From: Atopobiaceae bacterium UBA7016
GTDB taxonomy: Bacteria > Actinomycetota > Coriobacteriia > Coriobacteriales > Atopobiaceae
Assembly: GCA_002449555.1 (NCBI GenBank)
Contig: DJXA01000211.1
Span: 1 to 5,547, forward strand
Length of the DNA stretch: 5,547 nucleotides
Reading direction: 5' to 3'
The notes under the pieces were generated by a model. That model was not told where the DNA came from. It saw only the letters and a list, made by a program, of their open reading frames with translations, and did no database searches. The position numbers were made by a program, and so were the translations under genes. This document shows, in pieces, positions 1 through 5,524 of this stretch. Position 1 is the first letter of the stretch. The number at the start of each line of letters is the position of its first letter.

Positions 1-24
1 TCCTGATCGTCCGGGCCCGGGGCG

Positions 25-969
25 CTACAGCGGGGCAATGCGGTAGGCAACCATACGCTGCTGAACCAAGGCCTTCACGCGGCAGAAGAAGACGCGACCC
101 GCAACCGGCGCCACCAGGCGCTCGCGCACGTGCGCGTCGAAGGCGTCGAGAACCAGTCCCAGTTCCTGGCCCTTCTCGATGACATCACCCGGCTTGACCC
201 GGCCGTCAAGGTAGCCCGACGAGCCTTCGGTACGCACATCCACCAGCTCCGACTCGTCCAGCCGCACACCGTCGGCACCCCCGCTCACGTGGCCCGAAAG
301 CAGGCCGCGCGTGCCCAAGAAGCGCATCACGGCGTTGCCGACCAAGGTCGCACTCGGCCGATCGATACGATCGGTAGTGCGGCTGTACACCGAGAAGGCA
401 TGCGTGCCCCACTCCTGCCAGCTGTAGTTGAGCGTGCCCGTGTCAAAGGGCTGCGCATCGCGCGAGACCACGCATGGCAGCCGGAAGTCTTCGGCCATCG
501 CAAGCGACTCATCGCTTACCGCACCCACCCTCATCACGCGGACGTGCGGCAGGAAATCGCCCTGCTGGTTGAAGCTCGCAAACTGAATGCCGTAGGTGCT
601 GCCACGCACGGCCCCAAAGATGCCCGCGGCCACGCGCTCGGTGGTCTCGTCAAACGCATCGCCCGGAAAGCGCCGGTTGATATCGGTACCATCGGCTGGC
701 CAAAAGCGGCTCGCTACGTTCATGGAGAGTGGGTTTGCGCAGGGGATGACCAGGATGCGCACACCTTTGCGAAGCCCGCCGCGCTCTTCTACGCGCTCAA
801 GCCGCTCCACCATCCGTGCGCAGGCATACGCCTGCTGTACCTCGTCACCACGCATGGAGCCAACAATCGAGCACGTCGGCACACCCTGTCGCTCGCCAAA
901 CTCAAACCCCTCCACACGCAGGGGCTCACGATAGGGCACCTCAAGCCGATAAACGGTAAGCCTTCTCAT
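25..969 (-). CDS. Succinylglutamate desuccinylase/aspartoacylase-like protein, probable pseudoenzyme (second of a pair)
   Basis: This 314-residue protein belongs to the M14-type AstE/AspA fold, whose active members are zinc-dependent amidohydrolases that cleave N-acyl amino acids. The family motif DINRRFPGD lies at residues 96-104, and the C-terminal barrel-like domain of the family is at about 245-314 (GRVKPGDVIEKGQ, then VAPVAGRVF). The active site looks lost: the HxxE zinc motif reads R40-G-D-E43, the later His ligand (D-x-H in relatives) is Q129 in YGIQF, and the catalytic Glu position appears to be Y195. The ATG at 967-969 has GGGAGG (976-981 on the plus strand) 6 nt upstream. It overlaps the stop of the upstream paralogue as ATGA, so the two are probably co-translated. 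Family membership is firm; loss of activity is inferred from alignment by eye. A binding or regulatory partner of the upstream protein is the simplest role. It is cytoplasmic, with no signal peptide or membrane segment. Confidence 0.85.
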   Translation of the reverse strand: MRRLTVYRLEVPYREPLRVEGFEFGERQGVPTCSIVGSMRGDEVQQAYACARMVERLERVEERGGLRKGVRILVIPCANPLSMNVASRFWPADGTDINRRFPGDAFDETTERVAAGIFGAVRGSTYGIQFASFNQQGDFLPHVRVMRVGAVSDESLAMAEDFRLPCVVSRDAQPFDTGTLNYSWQEWGTHAFSVYSRTTDRIDRPSATLVGNAVMRFLGTRGLLSGHVSGGADGVRLDESELVDVRTEGSSGYLDGRVKPGDVIEKGQELGLVLDAFDAHVRERLVAPVAGRVFFCRVKALVQQRMVAYRIAPL

Positions 970-1895
970 CGCGCGCCTCCCAACACACGGGCGAGCAACG
1001 TGCCCGGATACACCAGCGGCTGAGCCCTCAGCGATATCACGGCTCCTTCGGCAGGCGCCACAACCTCTGCCTTAACCTCGGCCTCCAACGGGTCGGCAAT
1101 GACGCCGATGACCTGCCCCGCACGCACCGAGGTACCCAGCTCAAGCCGCGGCAAGAAGATTCCCGGCACCTCGGCGGACACCGACGTGACGTTGCTGTCT
1201 CGCACCAGCCGCGGGGAAGGAAGCGCCACCGACGAGCTGGTCCAGCCGCCCAGATGCTCGACCAGGCGCAGGATGCCCTCGGTCAGCCAACTGCCCGCGT
1301 CCTCGGTGATACGCAGGCTCTCGCCCATCTCAACCACCAGCGAGCGCGTGCGTTTGCTGTTGAGCGTATGGGCAAGCGTCGAGCGGAGAGGGTCCGTCGA
1401 GCCATACACCCATACCAACTGCGTGTTGAGGAACTGTGCAAGGGGCAGGAGCGTCTTGGCAAAGCGCTCCTCTACCCGCACCTGCGAGACCTCGCGCAGG
1501 TGCGCGTCGGGCGCGTGGATATCAACGCACACGTTGGCGCCCTTGATGTCGGCCACTATGGCCGCTGCCAGGGCCTCGTTCATGTTTCCCTTGGGGTCAC
1601 CAGGGAAGGTACGGTCTAGGTCGAGGTCAAAGAGCGGCACGCCGTGCTCGGAGGCGCTGATGCCCAGAGGGTTCAGCGCGGGGTAGATGTCGACAATGCC
1701 GCGCAGGTCACCGATGCGTTCGCGCAGACGCTGGGCCAGCTCGAAGGCCACGAACTGCCCCTCGAGACCGTCGCCGTGGATGCCCGTGACCACGGCAACA
1801 CGCGGTCCGCGCCCACCGCGGCCCTCTATGCGGTTCTTCTTTACGATAAGCCGCTCGCCCACCGGCAGGGCCGCCGAAAAGACCGTCTCTATCAC
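966..1895 (-). CDS. Succinylglutamate desuccinylase/aspartoacylase family protein (first of a pair)
   Basis: This 309-residue M14-type AstE/AspA-family protein is a putative zinc hydrolase of N-acylated amino acids or similar amides; the substrate cannot be read from the sequence. It has GIHGDGLEG at residues 38-46, where zinc ligand H40 is present but the expected Glu of HxxE is G43. Further along are DLDRTFPGD (92-100, substrate-binding Arg R95), DIH (125-127, third zinc ligand H127) and VVEMGE (187-192, E189 as the likely catalytic Glu). A C-terminal barrel-like domain covers about 235-309. The GTG start (1893-1895) is supported by AAGGAGGT 5 nt upstream. The stop overlaps the ATG of the downstream paralogue. 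The E-to-G change in the zinc motif is unusual: zinc may be held by only two protein ligands, or E45 might substitute, which would need structural modelling. Family assignment is strong; activity is uncertain. Confidence 0.87.
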   Translation of the reverse strand: MIETVFSAALPVGERLIVKKNRIEGRGGRGPRVAVVTGIHGDGLEGQFVAFELAQRLRERIGDLRGIVDIYPALNPLGISASEHGVPLFDLDLDRTFPGDPKGNMNEALAAAIVADIKGANVCVDIHAPDAHLREVSQVRVEERFAKTLLPLAQFLNTQLVWVYGSTDPLRSTLAHTLNSKRTRSLVVEMGESLRITEDAGSWLTEGILRLVEHLGGWTSSSVALPSPRLVRDSNVTSVSAEVPGIFLPRLELGTSVRAGQVIGVIADPLEAEVKAEVVAPAEGAVISLRAQPLVYPGTLLARVLGGAR

Positions 1896-1900
1896 GCGCC

Positions 1901-1908
1901 ACCTCCTT
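1901..1908 (-). promoter_or_regulatory. Strong Shine-Dalgarno for the GTG-started aspartoacylase-like gene
   Basis: The minus strand reads AAGGAGGT here, a near-perfect anti-16S match, 5 nt before the GTG at 1893-1895. It decides a GTG start, since no ATG is better placed. It lies in the 60-bp gap after the DUF234 remnant, so this gene can be translated independently even if transcribed from upstream. Confidence 0.75.
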
Positions 1909-1955
1909 CAGACGCCGTCCCGTCCATTTTGACGTATGGGAGCGTCCCAGCAAGG

Positions 1956-2330
1956 TTACTCGAAGAGTTCGTCAATCCCCACAAGCCGTACGTTCCCCGC
2001 GCGCTTTGCCTCTCGACGAGCAGAATCGGCAAATCCAGACTTTGAGAAAACAAAGAGGTGGACGGAGCTCGGCTGATCCATGACCGAGAGCGCTCTTCTC
2101 TCAAGTGTCTCGATTACCCGCGCATCAACAACGTCGTCTGTCCATTTGCACTCGCCACAGACGAGCTCTCCGTCACTGCCGGCTACCACAACATCGACGT
2201 CAGCTTGCTCACGTGCAATGACGTCGGTACCCCACCATGAGCCAACGCGCGAGGGCAGCACGTCAATACTCCCCTCTGCCATGCGCCGTATCACCCATTG
2301 TCGGCAGACGTCCTCAAACGAATGTCCCAC
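1956..2330 (-). pseudogene. C-terminal DUF234 fragment of an AAA-type ATP-binding protein (N-terminus missing)
   Basis: The 124 residues from a GTG match the C-terminal DUF234 domain that normally ends archaeal-type AAA ATPases of roughly 450-480 residues. The typical opening GHSFEDVCRQW is at residues 2-12, WWG at 32-34, and a restriction-nuclease-like core DVDVVV (44-49) followed by GECKW (59-63), giving a D...ExK pattern. The whole ATPase part (Walker A and B) is absent. Family-like sequence (DLATFV) continues in frame upstream of the GTG to about 2348, but no ATG occurs before the TAG of the EIIB gene at 2375-2373 and there is no recognisable ribosome binding site. This points to a 5'-truncated remnant joined behind EIIB rather than an intact gene. 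The surviving frame is clean, so the truncation may be recent or the domain may still be made. DUF234 family membership is well supported; expression is doubtful. Confidence 0.72.
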
Positions 2331-2372
2331 AAAGGTGGCGAGGTCGTTATCGCATATGCACCTTTTTTGCGT

Positions 2373-2705
2373 CTACTGCTTCTTGGCTTCCTCAATCATG
2401 TCGAGCGCCATCTGCATCACGCGGTCGCCGCGGATCATGCCGTAGTCCTGCATGGGGATGACGGCAAAGGGCACGCCAGCCTCCTTGAAGCGAGGCTCAA
2501 ACTGACGAAGCTCGAAGGCGACCTGCGGGCCCAGCAGTGCGCAGGCAAGCTCGCTGAGCTGCTCGATGGACGACTGCTTGATGGCAGACACAGGACGGGC
2601 ATCCACCATAACCTCAACGCCCTGTGCGTCGGCGTAGTCCTGCATCCTCCTCGCAAGCAGACTGGTGGACATACCAGCACCGCAGAACAGACGAACGTGA
2701 AGCAT
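2373..2705 (-). CDS. PTS system EIIB component, lactose/cellobiose family
   Basis: This 110-residue cytoplasmic phosphocarrier has the size of a stand-alone ChbB/LacB-type EIIB (about 105 residues). It begins MLHVRLFCGAGMSTSLLARR: C8 is the Cys that takes phosphate from EIIA and passes it to the sugar held by EIIC, and GAGMSTS (9-15) forms the P-loop. LGPQV (58-62) and the C-terminal IPMQDYGMIRGDRV (83-96) are also typical. The open frame extends upstream to 2756, but the ATG at 2703-2705 is preferred: it has a strong Shine-Dalgarno and the family consensus starts there. No EIIA or EIIC gene lies in the window, so it must work with components encoded elsewhere. The nearby GH1 6-phospho-beta-glucosidase suggests a beta-glucoside such as cellobiose. 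Next downstream, only 42 nt after the stop, is the DUF234 remnant in the same frame. Confidence 0.88.
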   Translation of the reverse strand: MLHVRLFCGAGMSTSLLARRMQDYADAQGVEVMVDARPVSAIKQSSIEQLSELACALLGPQVAFELRQFEPRFKEAGVPFAVIPMQDYGMIRGDRVMQMALDMIEEAKKQ

Positions 2706-2710
2706 AGGGA

Positions 2711-2717
2711 ACCTCCC
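2711..2717 (-). promoter_or_regulatory. Shine-Dalgarno that fixes the EIIB start
   Basis: The minus strand reads GGGAGGT here, 5 nt before the ATG at 2703-2705. It selects this start over the upstream in-frame ATG at 2754-2756, which would add 17 residues without family resemblance. Confidence 0.7.
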
Positions 2718-2724
2718 TTGACGC

Positions 2725-2740
2725 GTCGCGCCGTAGCGAC
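2725..2740 (-). promoter_or_regulatory. Small hairpin just upstream of the EIIB ribosome binding site
   Basis: GTCGC (2725-2729) and GCGAC (2736-2740) form a 5-bp stem with a 6-nt loop, ending about 8 nt before the Shine-Dalgarno. It could modulate translation or be chance in GC-rich DNA. No BglG-type antiterminator site was recognised around it. Confidence 0.2.
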
Positions 2741-2771
2741 CCCTCTCACCGTACATATCATTATTGCATCT

Positions 2772-2906
2772 TTAGTGGACGTTGGTGGTTCCGCCTGAAC
2801 GGGCAACCATCGACCCGCCCACTCGTTCAGCGAGAACGCGAGCCTGGTCAACACGCATGTCATCGCAGGTACCCACACAAAAGCACTCTACGTGCAGTGC
2901 CGCCAT
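2772..2906 (-). CDS. Possible small Cys-rich protein, 44 residues, unknown
   Basis: An open frame on the minus strand runs from ATG at 2904-2906 to TAA at 2772-2774 and would encode 44 residues. The N-terminal part has C8, C10 and C14 (VECFCVGTCDD), followed by a helix-like RVDQARVLAERVGG and a Gly/Thr-rich end. I do not recognise it. It is co-directional with EIIB, 66 nt upstream of it. The ribosome binding site is poor: the repeat copy at 2907-2924 abuts the ATG and supplies only GGGACAG. A second in-frame ATG lies inside that repeat at 2913-2915. It could equally be the tail of a gene cut by the repeat, or chance. The three close cysteines hint at metal binding, but that is speculation. 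Confidence 0.27.
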   Translation of the reverse strand: MAALHVECFCVGTCDDMRVDQARVLAERVGGSMVARSGGTTNVH

Positions 2907-2924
2907 CTGTCCCATTTGTATGGG
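2907..2924 (-). repeat. Dispersed repeat, copy 1 (partial, inverted)
   Basis: The minus strand reads CCCATACAAATGGGACAG, matching 17 of 18 bases of the copies at 3818 and 5525; the following GCACC is not conserved. CCCA and TGGG can pair around a 6-nt loop. It lies between divergent genes, in opposite orientation to the other two copies. Confidence 0.6.
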
Positions 2925-2950
2925 TAAACGTTAGGTGGTGTTCCTTTGGT

Positions 2951-2978
2951 CATGCCGCAGCGGGCCATCCGCGGCGTG
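2951..2978. promoter_or_regulatory. Hairpin upstream of the histidine phosphatase gene
   Basis: CATGCCGC (2951-2958) and GCGGCGTG (2971-2978) can form an 8-bp stem containing one G-T type pair, around a 12-nt loop. It sits 75 bp before the GTG start and could be an operator or leader structure. No U-run follows, so it is not an obvious terminator. Confidence 0.25.
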
Positions 2979-3053
2979 CCACGCTGAAAGCCTTATTCTG
3001 TTGATGACCAAACGAATGAGGCTGGCACCATCGCTCAAAGAAGAGGCACCATC

Positions 3054-3773
3054 GTGAAGCTGCTTATCATCCGCCACGGAGACCCGGACTACCTGCACGA
3101 CTCGCTGACGAAAGAAGGCCGCGTCGAGGCGGCCCTGCTCGCCAGCAACCTGAGGAACGTTCCCATCGACTACGCGTACGTCTCGCCGCTGGGAAGGGCG
3201 CAACTGACCGCCCAGCCAATCCTCGACGCCAAGAAGCTGACGGCAACCACCCTGGACTGGCTGCGCGAGTTTGATCCGAAGGTCATGCACTCGGGTTCGC
3301 TGCTGCCAACGTGCGCATGGGACTGGTTGCCCGACGACTGGACCGAGCATGACTTGTTCTACACTGACCGCTGGTATGAAGACCCGGCCATGGTCGCTGG
3401 CGGCGTGAAGGAGCGTTACGAGGAGGTCTGCGCTAGCTTTGACGAGCTACTCGCCTCGCATGGCTATGCGCGCAACGGCCGATGCTACCGTGTCACGCGC
3501 TCCAACCACGACACCGTCGCCCTCTTCTGCCATTTTGGGCTTGGTTGCGTCCTGCTCTCGCGCTTGCTTAGCGTGTCGCCCATGGTTCTGTGGCATGGTC
3601 TGTGCGCTGCGCCCAGCTCCGTCACCACGGTGTACACCGAGGAGCGTCGCAAGGGCGTGGCATCCTTCAGGGTGGCCGAGTATGGCAGCACCGAGCACCT
3701 TGCCATGGGCCACCTTCCGCCATCATTCTCGGCACGCTTCTGCGAGTGCTTTGATGATGCGGACCGCCACTAG
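3054..3773 (+). CDS. Histidine phosphatase family protein (phosphoglycerate mutase-like)
   Basis: This 239-residue cytoplasmic protein has the core of the histidine phosphatase superfamily, which moves or removes phosphate through a phospho-histidine. IIRHGDPDY lies at residues 5-13, with R7 and catalytic H8. SPLGRAQLTA follows at 44-53 (R48, phosphate pocket), then LREFD at 70-74 (E72, candidate acid/base) and LFCHFG at 157-162 (second catalytic H160). It is longer than minimal GpmB/CobC-type members, with an insert at about 75-150 rich in Trp, Asp and Tyr that may shape the substrate pocket. The GTG start at 3054 has GAAGAGG 7 nt upstream and gives the normal N-terminus, with beta-1 leading directly into RHG. 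The substrate cannot be read from the sequence: metabolic phosphatase is more likely than glycolytic mutase. It is monocistronic, divergent from EIIB and convergent with GH1. Confidence 0.86.
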   Translation: MKLLIIRHGDPDYLHDSLTKEGRVEAALLASNLRNVPIDYAYVSPLGRAQLTAQPILDAKKLTATTLDWLREFDPKVMHSGSLLPTCAWDWLPDDWTEHDLFYTDRWYEDPAMVAGGVKERYEEVCASFDELLASHGYARNGRCYRVTRSNHDTVALFCHFGLGCVLLSRLLSVSPMVLWHGLCAAPSSVTTVYTEERRKGVASFRVAEYGSTEHLAMGHLPPSFSARFCECFDDADRH

Positions 3774-3817
3774 CGCGCTTCGGGCGCAACGATAAGGAGG
3801 GAGGCGGGGAGGTACAC

Positions 3818-3840
3818 CCCATACAAGTGGGACAGGCACC
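3818..3840 (+). repeat. Dispersed repeat, copy 2 (23 bp)
   Basis: CCCATACAAGTGGGACAG followed by GCACC is identical over 23 bp to the copy at 5525-5547. It includes a short CCCA/TGGG inverted repeat. It lies 3 bp before the long inverted repeat at 3844-3919, so the two may be parts of one element. With the copy at 5525 it flanks the GH1 gene in direct orientation. Confidence 0.75.
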
Positions 3841-3843
3841 GCA

Positions 3844-3919
3844 GTCCGGTGAGACGTTGGGGGGTAGCCCCTTTTGTTGCACGCAACAAAAGGGGCTACC
3901 CCCCAACGTCTCACCGGAC
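3844..3919. repeat. Perfect 37-bp inverted repeat with 2-nt centre, between convergent genes
   Basis: The left arm 3844-3880 (starting GTCCGGTGAGACG, ending CCCCTTTTGTTGC) is the exact reverse complement of the right arm 3883-3919; only AC (3881-3882) separates them. CAG/CTG outside the arms extends pairing with a one-base bulge. It lies between the phosphatase stop (3773) and the GH1 stop (3928) and probably ends transcription from both sides. There is no T-run beyond the full stem, but each arm contains GGGGGGTAGCCCC followed by TTTTGTT, which reads as a short terminator hairpin with T-tract on both strands. It could also be two head-to-head copies of a mobile repeat. Confidence 0.85.
3861..3902. 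terminator. Probable bidirectional terminator within the long palindrome
   Basis: On the plus strand a G-run (3859-3864) pairs with CCCC (3868-3871) around a short loop, followed by TTTTGTT. By symmetry the minus strand presents the same structure to transcripts leaving GH1. The stem is only 4 bp, so efficiency as an intrinsic terminator is uncertain, although the convergent position supports the role. Confidence 0.5.
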
Positions 3920-3927
3920 CTGGGATT

Positions 3928-5418
3928 CTACTCGTGCAGGGCCTCGCCGTTGGTCTCGATCACGTGCTTGTACCAGTCGTAGGAGTCCTTCTTCACGCGC
4001 TCGAGCGTGCCGTGACCGTCGTTGAAGCGGTCAACGTACACGAAGCCGTAACGTTTGCGCATCTCGCCCGTGCCGGCGGAGACCACGTCGATGGGACCCC
4101 AGTACAGGTAGCCCATGATGTCGCAGCCGTCCTTGATGGCCTCCTCCACCTGCAGCAGGTGGTCGCGCGTATACTCCACGCGGAACGGGTCGTGGATGTG
4201 GCCGTTCTCGTCGAGGTTCTCGTCCAGGCCGATGCCGTTCTCCACGATGAACAGGGGCACGTCGTAGCGGTCCTGCAGGTAGTTGCACACGTAGCGCAGA
4301 CCCTTGGGGTCAACCGGCCAGCACCAGGGCTCGGGGCTGCACGCGGTGAGGTACGGGTTCTTGACGTTGCCCGTGGCACCGCTCGTGGCGTTCTTCACAT
4401 CGTCGGCGCCCGCGGCCTTGCTGCTGAAGACCGAGCTGCGGTAGTAGCTGAACGCAAAGTAGTCGTTGGTGTAGTTGGCAATGAGCTCCATGTCACCGGG
4501 CTGGATGTCCAGCTCGACGTTGTTCTCCGCCCAGATGCGCCCGACGTAGCCCGGGTAGCGACCCTTGAGCATGACGTCAGAGAAGAACGACTGCTTGCGC
4601 TGCATGGCCTGCGCGCCCAGCACGTCGTCGGGGTTGCAGGTCTCGGGGAAGCACGCGATGCCCGACTGCGAGAGCATGATGCCAATCTTGGCGTCGGGGT
4701 CAATCTCGTGGCAGGCCTTCACGGCCAGCGCGTTGGCCACAAATTGGTGATGCCAGCCCTGGTAGATCTGCTGCTGCGTGAGGTCGGCGTTGACGACCTC
4801 CTTGTTGGTGGGGTGGATGTCCAGCATGCCGCCCGCAGCAAACGGAATCATGCGGCCCACGTTGATCTCGTTGAAGGTCATCCAGTACTTGACCTTACCC
4901 TTGTAGCGCTTGAAGATCGTGTTGATGTAGTTCATCCAGAAGTCGATCATCTTGCGGTTGAGCCATCCGCCGTAGTCGATGAGCAGGCCCAGCGGCGTCT
5001 CGTAGTGGCTGATGGTGATGACCGGCTCCATGCCCAGCTCAAGCATCTTGTCGAAGAGGCGGTCGTAGAACTCCAAGCCCTTCTCGTTGGGCTCGTCCTC
5101 GTCACCGTGTGGAAAGATGCGCGCCCAGCTGATGGAGGTGCGGAAGGCCTTGAAGCCCATGCCGGCCATCAGCTCGAGGTCGCCCTCGTAGCGGTGGTAG
5201 AAGTCGATGCCCTCCTCGGAGAGGTGCACGAAGTCGTGCTCGAAGCTGGGCTCCCACTTACCCGTCTCGTCGTTCCAGCGGATGTCAGGCGGGTTGCCGA
5301 TGCCCGTCATGACGTCGGTCACGTTCAGCTGCTTGCCATCCTCGAGGTACGCGCCCTCAAGCTGGTTGGCCGCCACCGCGCCACCCCACAAGAAGCCCTC
5401 AGGAAATGCCGTTGCCAT
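3928..5418 (-). CDS. GH1 6-phospho-beta-glucosidase
   Basis: This 496-residue cytoplasmic glycoside hydrolase of family 1 hydrolyses 6-phospho-beta-glucosides (cellobiose-6-P, salicin-6-P and similar) delivered by a PTS, giving glucose-6-P plus glucose or aglycone. The GH1 N-terminal signature FLWGGAVAANQLEGAY is at residues 9-24 (Q19). TFNE (181-184) supplies acid/base E184 and IVENG (391-395) the nucleophile E393. Phospho-sugar specificity shows in SAGTGEMRKRYGFVYVD: S447, K455 and Y457 match the phosphate-binding set of 6-phospho enzymes. WGPID (440-444) replaces the commoner WGCID. Length is usual for the family (about 470-490). The ATG at 5416-5418 has AGGAGG (5425-5430) 6 nt upstream. 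It appears monocistronic and ends beside the long palindrome. Exact 23-bp direct repeats lie on both sides. The hydrolase call is firm; natural substrate and whether it works with the EIIB in this window are inferred. Confidence 0.93.
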   Translation of the reverse strand: MATAFPEGFLWGGAVAANQLEGAYLEDGKQLNVTDVMTGIGNPPDIRWNDETGKWEPSFEHDFVHLSEEGIDFYHRYEGDLELMAGMGFKAFRTSISWARIFPHGDEDEPNEKGLEFYDRLFDKMLELGMEPVITISHYETPLGLLIDYGGWLNRKMIDFWMNYINTIFKRYKGKVKYWMTFNEINVGRMIPFAAGGMLDIHPTNKEVVNADLTQQQIYQGWHHQFVANALAVKACHEIDPDAKIGIMLSQSGIACFPETCNPDDVLGAQAMQRKQSFFSDVMLKGRYPGYVGRIWAENNVELDIQPGDMELIANYTNDYFAFSYYRSSVFSSKAAGADDVKNATSGATGNVKNPYLTACSPEPWCWPVDPKGLRYVCNYLQDRYDVPLFIVENGIGLDENLDENGHIHDPFRVEYTRDHLLQVEEAIKDGCDIMGYLYWGPIDVVSAGTGEMRKRYGFVYVDRFNDGHGTLERVKKDSYDWYKHVIETNGEALHE

Positions 5419-5438
5419 ACCCTTCCTCCTTTGCCTCG

Positions 5439-5450
5439 TTGTTCAAACAA
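5439..5450. promoter_or_regulatory. TTGTT/AACAA inverted repeat in the GH1 leader
   Basis: TTGTTCAAACAA forms two 5-nt arms around 2 nt, 9 bp upstream of the GH1 Shine-Dalgarno. It could be a regulator site or chance; no known operator consensus was matched. Confidence 0.2.
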
Positions 5451-5463
5451 ATACGCTGTGGCC

Positions 5464-5472
5464 AGTATCACA
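5464..5472 (-). promoter_or_regulatory. Candidate extended -10 of the GH1 promoter
   Basis: The minus strand reads TGTGATACT, a TGn plus a hexamer matching TATAAT at 4 of 6 bases, about 46 bp before the GH1 ATG. No good -35 lies 16-18 bp upstream, so it would depend on the extended -10 or an activator. Confidence 0.25.
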
Positions 5473-5506
5473 TGGTTTCATTACGCATCCTAGAGCCCCT
5501 CGATTA

Positions 5507-5516
5507 GCGGTTCCGC
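5507..5516. promoter_or_regulatory. GCGGTTCCGC near-palindrome upstream of GH1
   Basis: GCGG and CCGC pair around TT about 90 bp upstream of the GH1 start and about 35 bp upstream of the candidate -10. This would suit an activator or catabolite-control site, but it does not match the usual CcpA consensus. Confidence 0.2.
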
Positions 5517-5524
5517 ACGCACTA

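Larger units (their letters stand above)
2706..3053. other. Divergent intergenic region between EIIB and the histidine phosphatase
   Basis: This 348-bp gap between divergent genes must contain promoters in both directions, but no convincing -35/-10 pair was found on either strand. It holds the doubtful 44-codon ORF, one copy of the CCCATACAA-type repeat (2907-2924), a GCACT/AGTGC hairpin (2883-2900), a longer hairpin (2951-2978) and a tandem GGCACCATCG (3024-3033 and 3045-3054, 21-bp period). No tRNA or other RNA gene was recognised. Confidence 0.5.

Noticed and set aside
11..20. CCGGGCCCGG palindrome after the last minus-strand gene
   Set aside because: It could be part of a terminator, but the window edge cuts off any T-run and 10-bp GC palindromes are common in such DNA.
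130..1023. 297-codon plus-strand open frame opposite the second aspartoacylase-like gene
   Set aside because: It has no recognisable domain, while the minus strand carries clear family motifs and a ribosome binding site.
2352..2372. Terminator after EIIB from GCATATGC and an A-run
   Set aside because: The A-run precedes rather than follows the weak palindrome on the minus strand, so no intrinsic terminator is formed.
2706..2756. 17-residue N-terminal extension of EIIB
   Set aside because: The extension lies outside the family consensus, and the strong Shine-Dalgarno sits at the downstream ATG.
2741..2800. Promoter for EIIB around an AT-rich TAATGATATG segment
   Set aside because: No hexamer with a fitting -35 partner at 16-18 bp was found; the AT-richness alone is not enough.
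2435..2878. 147-codon minus-strand frame overlapping EIIB
   Set aside because: It reads EIIB DNA in another frame, the translation is low-complexity Ser/Pro/Cys, and there is no ribosome binding site.
3874..5493. 539-codon plus-strand open frame opposite GH1
   Set aside because: It is antisense to an unmistakable GH1 enzyme, begins inside the palindrome, and its His/Val/Leu-rich translation is the shadow expected from GC-rich codon use.
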